Shown: positions 8,185 through 8,702 of the stretch, in pieces | Position numbering within the stretch: position 1 is the stretch's first letter | Layout: every line of letters begins with the position of its first letter | Origin: Paenibacillaceae bacterium UBA6304 | GTDB lineage: Bacteria; Bacillota; Bacilli; Paenibacillales; Paenibacillaceae | Direction of reading: 5' to 3' | Length of the DNA stretch: 8,702 nt | NCBI GenBank assembly: GCA_002439285.1 | Contig: DJTQ01000246.1 | Span: 1-8,702, forward strand | The notes under the pieces: model-generated | Told to the model about the DNA's origin: nothing | Database searches by the model: none | What the model saw: the letters and a program-made list of their open reading frames with translations, nothing else | Translations under genes and position numbers: made by a program

Positions 8185-8218
8185 TATGATTATAATTGAT
8201 ATCATAATATTGATCAAT
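8185..8218. promoter_or_regulatory. Candidate LysR-type operator: overlapping AT-rich dyads
   Basis: Two dyads overlap here: TATGAT (8185-8190) with ATCATA (8201-8206), ten bases apart, and ATTGAT (8195-8200) with ATCAAT (8213-8218), twelve bases apart. Two perfect 8-bp palindromes lie inside, TGATATCA (8197-8204) and TTGATCAA (8210-8217). LysR regulators usually bind AT-rich interrupted dyads upstream of the divergent target gene, which is where these are. AT-rich DNA forms such dyads by chance, so binding is inferred only. Confidence 0.4.
8189..8217 (-). promoter_or_regulatory. Promoter of the LysR gene
   Basis: On the - strand the -35 box is TTGATC (8217-8212) and the -10 box is a perfect TATAAT (8194-8189), separated by exactly 17 bases. 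Transcription should start near 8182, leaving a leader of about 27 bases that holds the GGAG site. The -10 box overlaps the dyad TATGAT-N10-ATCATA, so a protein bound there could block this promoter. Confidence 0.7.
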
Positions 8219-8238
8219 GCTGAGGATCAGGGTATAGT
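8210..8238 (+). promoter_or_regulatory. Promoter of ilvE
   Basis: The -35 box TTGATC (8210-8215) matches four of six consensus bases, and the -10 box TATAGT (8233-8238) matches five of six; the spacer is 17 bases. Transcription should begin near 8245, giving a leader of about 32 bases, too short for a T-box or attenuator. The -35 box shares the palindrome TTGATCAA with the promoter of the opposite gene. Confidence 0.68.
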
Positions 8239-8260
8239 TAATTCAAAAGAAACGGTTAGA

Positions 8261-8267
8261 GAGGGAG
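8261..8267 (+). promoter_or_regulatory. Ribosome binding site of ilvE
   Basis: GAGGGAG lies nine bases before GTG at 8277. No ATG is available in the frame until well inside the conserved domain, so this site supports the GTG start. Confidence 0.65.
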
Positions 8268-8276
8268 CGTATCTCA

Positions 8277-8702
8277 GTGAATAAATTACCTATCGCAAAA
8301 GCTGAACAATTGAAAGTTAAACCGGATGGCGACCATCTCGGATTTGGACAATATTTTACCGATCACATGTTTATTATGGATTATTCAGTGGGCAAACAGT
8401 GGCATGATGCAAGAATCGTACCGTACGGTCCCATTGCTCTGGATCCTTCGGCTATGGTGTTTCATTACGGCCAGGAAGTATTTGAAGGCATGAAGGCCTA
8501 TAAGACGAAGGAGGGGAAGATTTCCCTTTTCCGCCCTGACATGAATTTGAAGCGTCTCAATGCTTCTTGCGAACGGATGAGCATCCCCCAGGTTGATCCG
8601 GAAGTATTGCTGGACGGAATTATCCAACTGGTGGGTGTGGACCAGGAATGGATTCCGGAAGGCGAGGATACATCTTTGTATATCCGCCCGTTTATTATCG
8701 CA
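8277..8702 (+). CDS. ilvE: Branched-chain amino acid aminotransferase, type II (3' end cut by window)
   Basis: This PLP-dependent fold-type IV enzyme exchanges amino groups between glutamate and the keto acids of leucine, isoleucine and valine, the last step of their synthesis and the first of their breakdown. The visible 142 residues begin at GTG 8277. They carry the type II N-terminal features: FGQYFTDHMFIMDY near residues 29-42, the HYGQEVFEGMKAY core around 70-82 typical of this group, the FRPDMNLKRLNASCERM stretch that follows, and SLYIRPFIIA at the cut end. The full enzyme is usually about 355-365 residues, so more than half, including the PLP lysine, lies beyond the window. Relatives in Bacillus are IlvE (YbgE) and IlvK (YwaA). 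It is transcribed from its own promoter, divergent from the LysR gene. The family call is firm; the choice between ilvE and a paralogue is less so. Confidence 0.9.
   Translation, partial: MNKLPIAKAEQLKVKPDGDHLGFGQYFTDHMFIMDYSVGKQWHDARIVPYGPIALDPSAMVFHYGQEVFEGMKAYKTKEGKISLFRPDMNLKRLNASCERMSIPQVDPEVLLDGIIQLVGVDQEWIPEGEDTSLYIRPFIIA

Noticed and set aside
8239..8276. T-box or attenuator leader for ilvE
   Set aside because: The predicted leader is only about 32 bases and has no hairpin or T run.
7646..8284. Open reading frame of 212 codons on the + strand across the LysR gene and the ilvE start
   Set aside because: It runs antisense to a clear LysR protein, through both promoters, and overlaps the ilvE start; no domain is recognisable.
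1..8702. Mobile element, CRISPR array, tRNA or rRNA
   Set aside because: No transposase or integrase motif, no regularly spaced repeats, and no cloverleaf or ribosomal RNA sequence was recognised; gene-free stretches are all shorter than about 125 bases.

Overview
The window looks like chromosomal DNA from a spore-forming type of Bacillota, most likely Paenibacillus or a close relative. The grounds are strong GGAG/AGGAG-type ribosome binding sites, use of GTG and TTG starts, a roughly balanced base composition (judged by eye, not computed), a parE-parC pair with Firmicutes-like sequences, and a SigA-like promoter style. Gene names are assigned from remembered family motifs only; no database was searched.

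Left part (1-2706, + strand): an SGNH/GDSL hydrolase gene that is cut by the left edge, then an ABC exporter of the ABC-2 type made of an ATPase and a six-helix permease. The gaps are 19 bp and a 20-bp overlap, so the three genes probably form one operon whose promoter lies outside the window. The ATPase has Glu at the Q-loop position, as in BcrA/LanF-type resistance and immunity exporters, so a drug, peptide or lipid export role is possible but unproven.

Centre (2786-7223, + strand): parE and parC, the two subunits of topoisomerase IV, 13 bp apart. All expected catalytic residues are present. parC starts at TTG. The ParC protein mixes ParC-like and GyrA-like sequence stretches, including an RGGKG loop late in the C-terminal propeller. 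A short dyad with an embedded TATAGT lies in the 79-bp gap before parE. Immediately after parC is a 15-bp perfect stem with A and T tracts on both sides, which can serve as a shared terminator for parC and for the convergent gene on the other strand.

Right part (7292-8702): a LysR-family regulator on the - strand and, divergent from it, the first 142 codons of a class IV branched-chain amino acid aminotransferase (ilvE, type II), cut by the right edge. The 121 bp between them hold two well-formed promoters in opposite directions whose -35 boxes overlap in the palindrome TTGATCAA, embedded in several AT-rich dyads. This is the classical layout for a LysR regulator controlling its divergent neighbour and itself.

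Overall this is mostly a housekeeping region. I found no mobile element, CRISPR array, RNA gene or clearly novel system. The points most worth a second look are the compact divergent control region and the mosaic nature of ParC.
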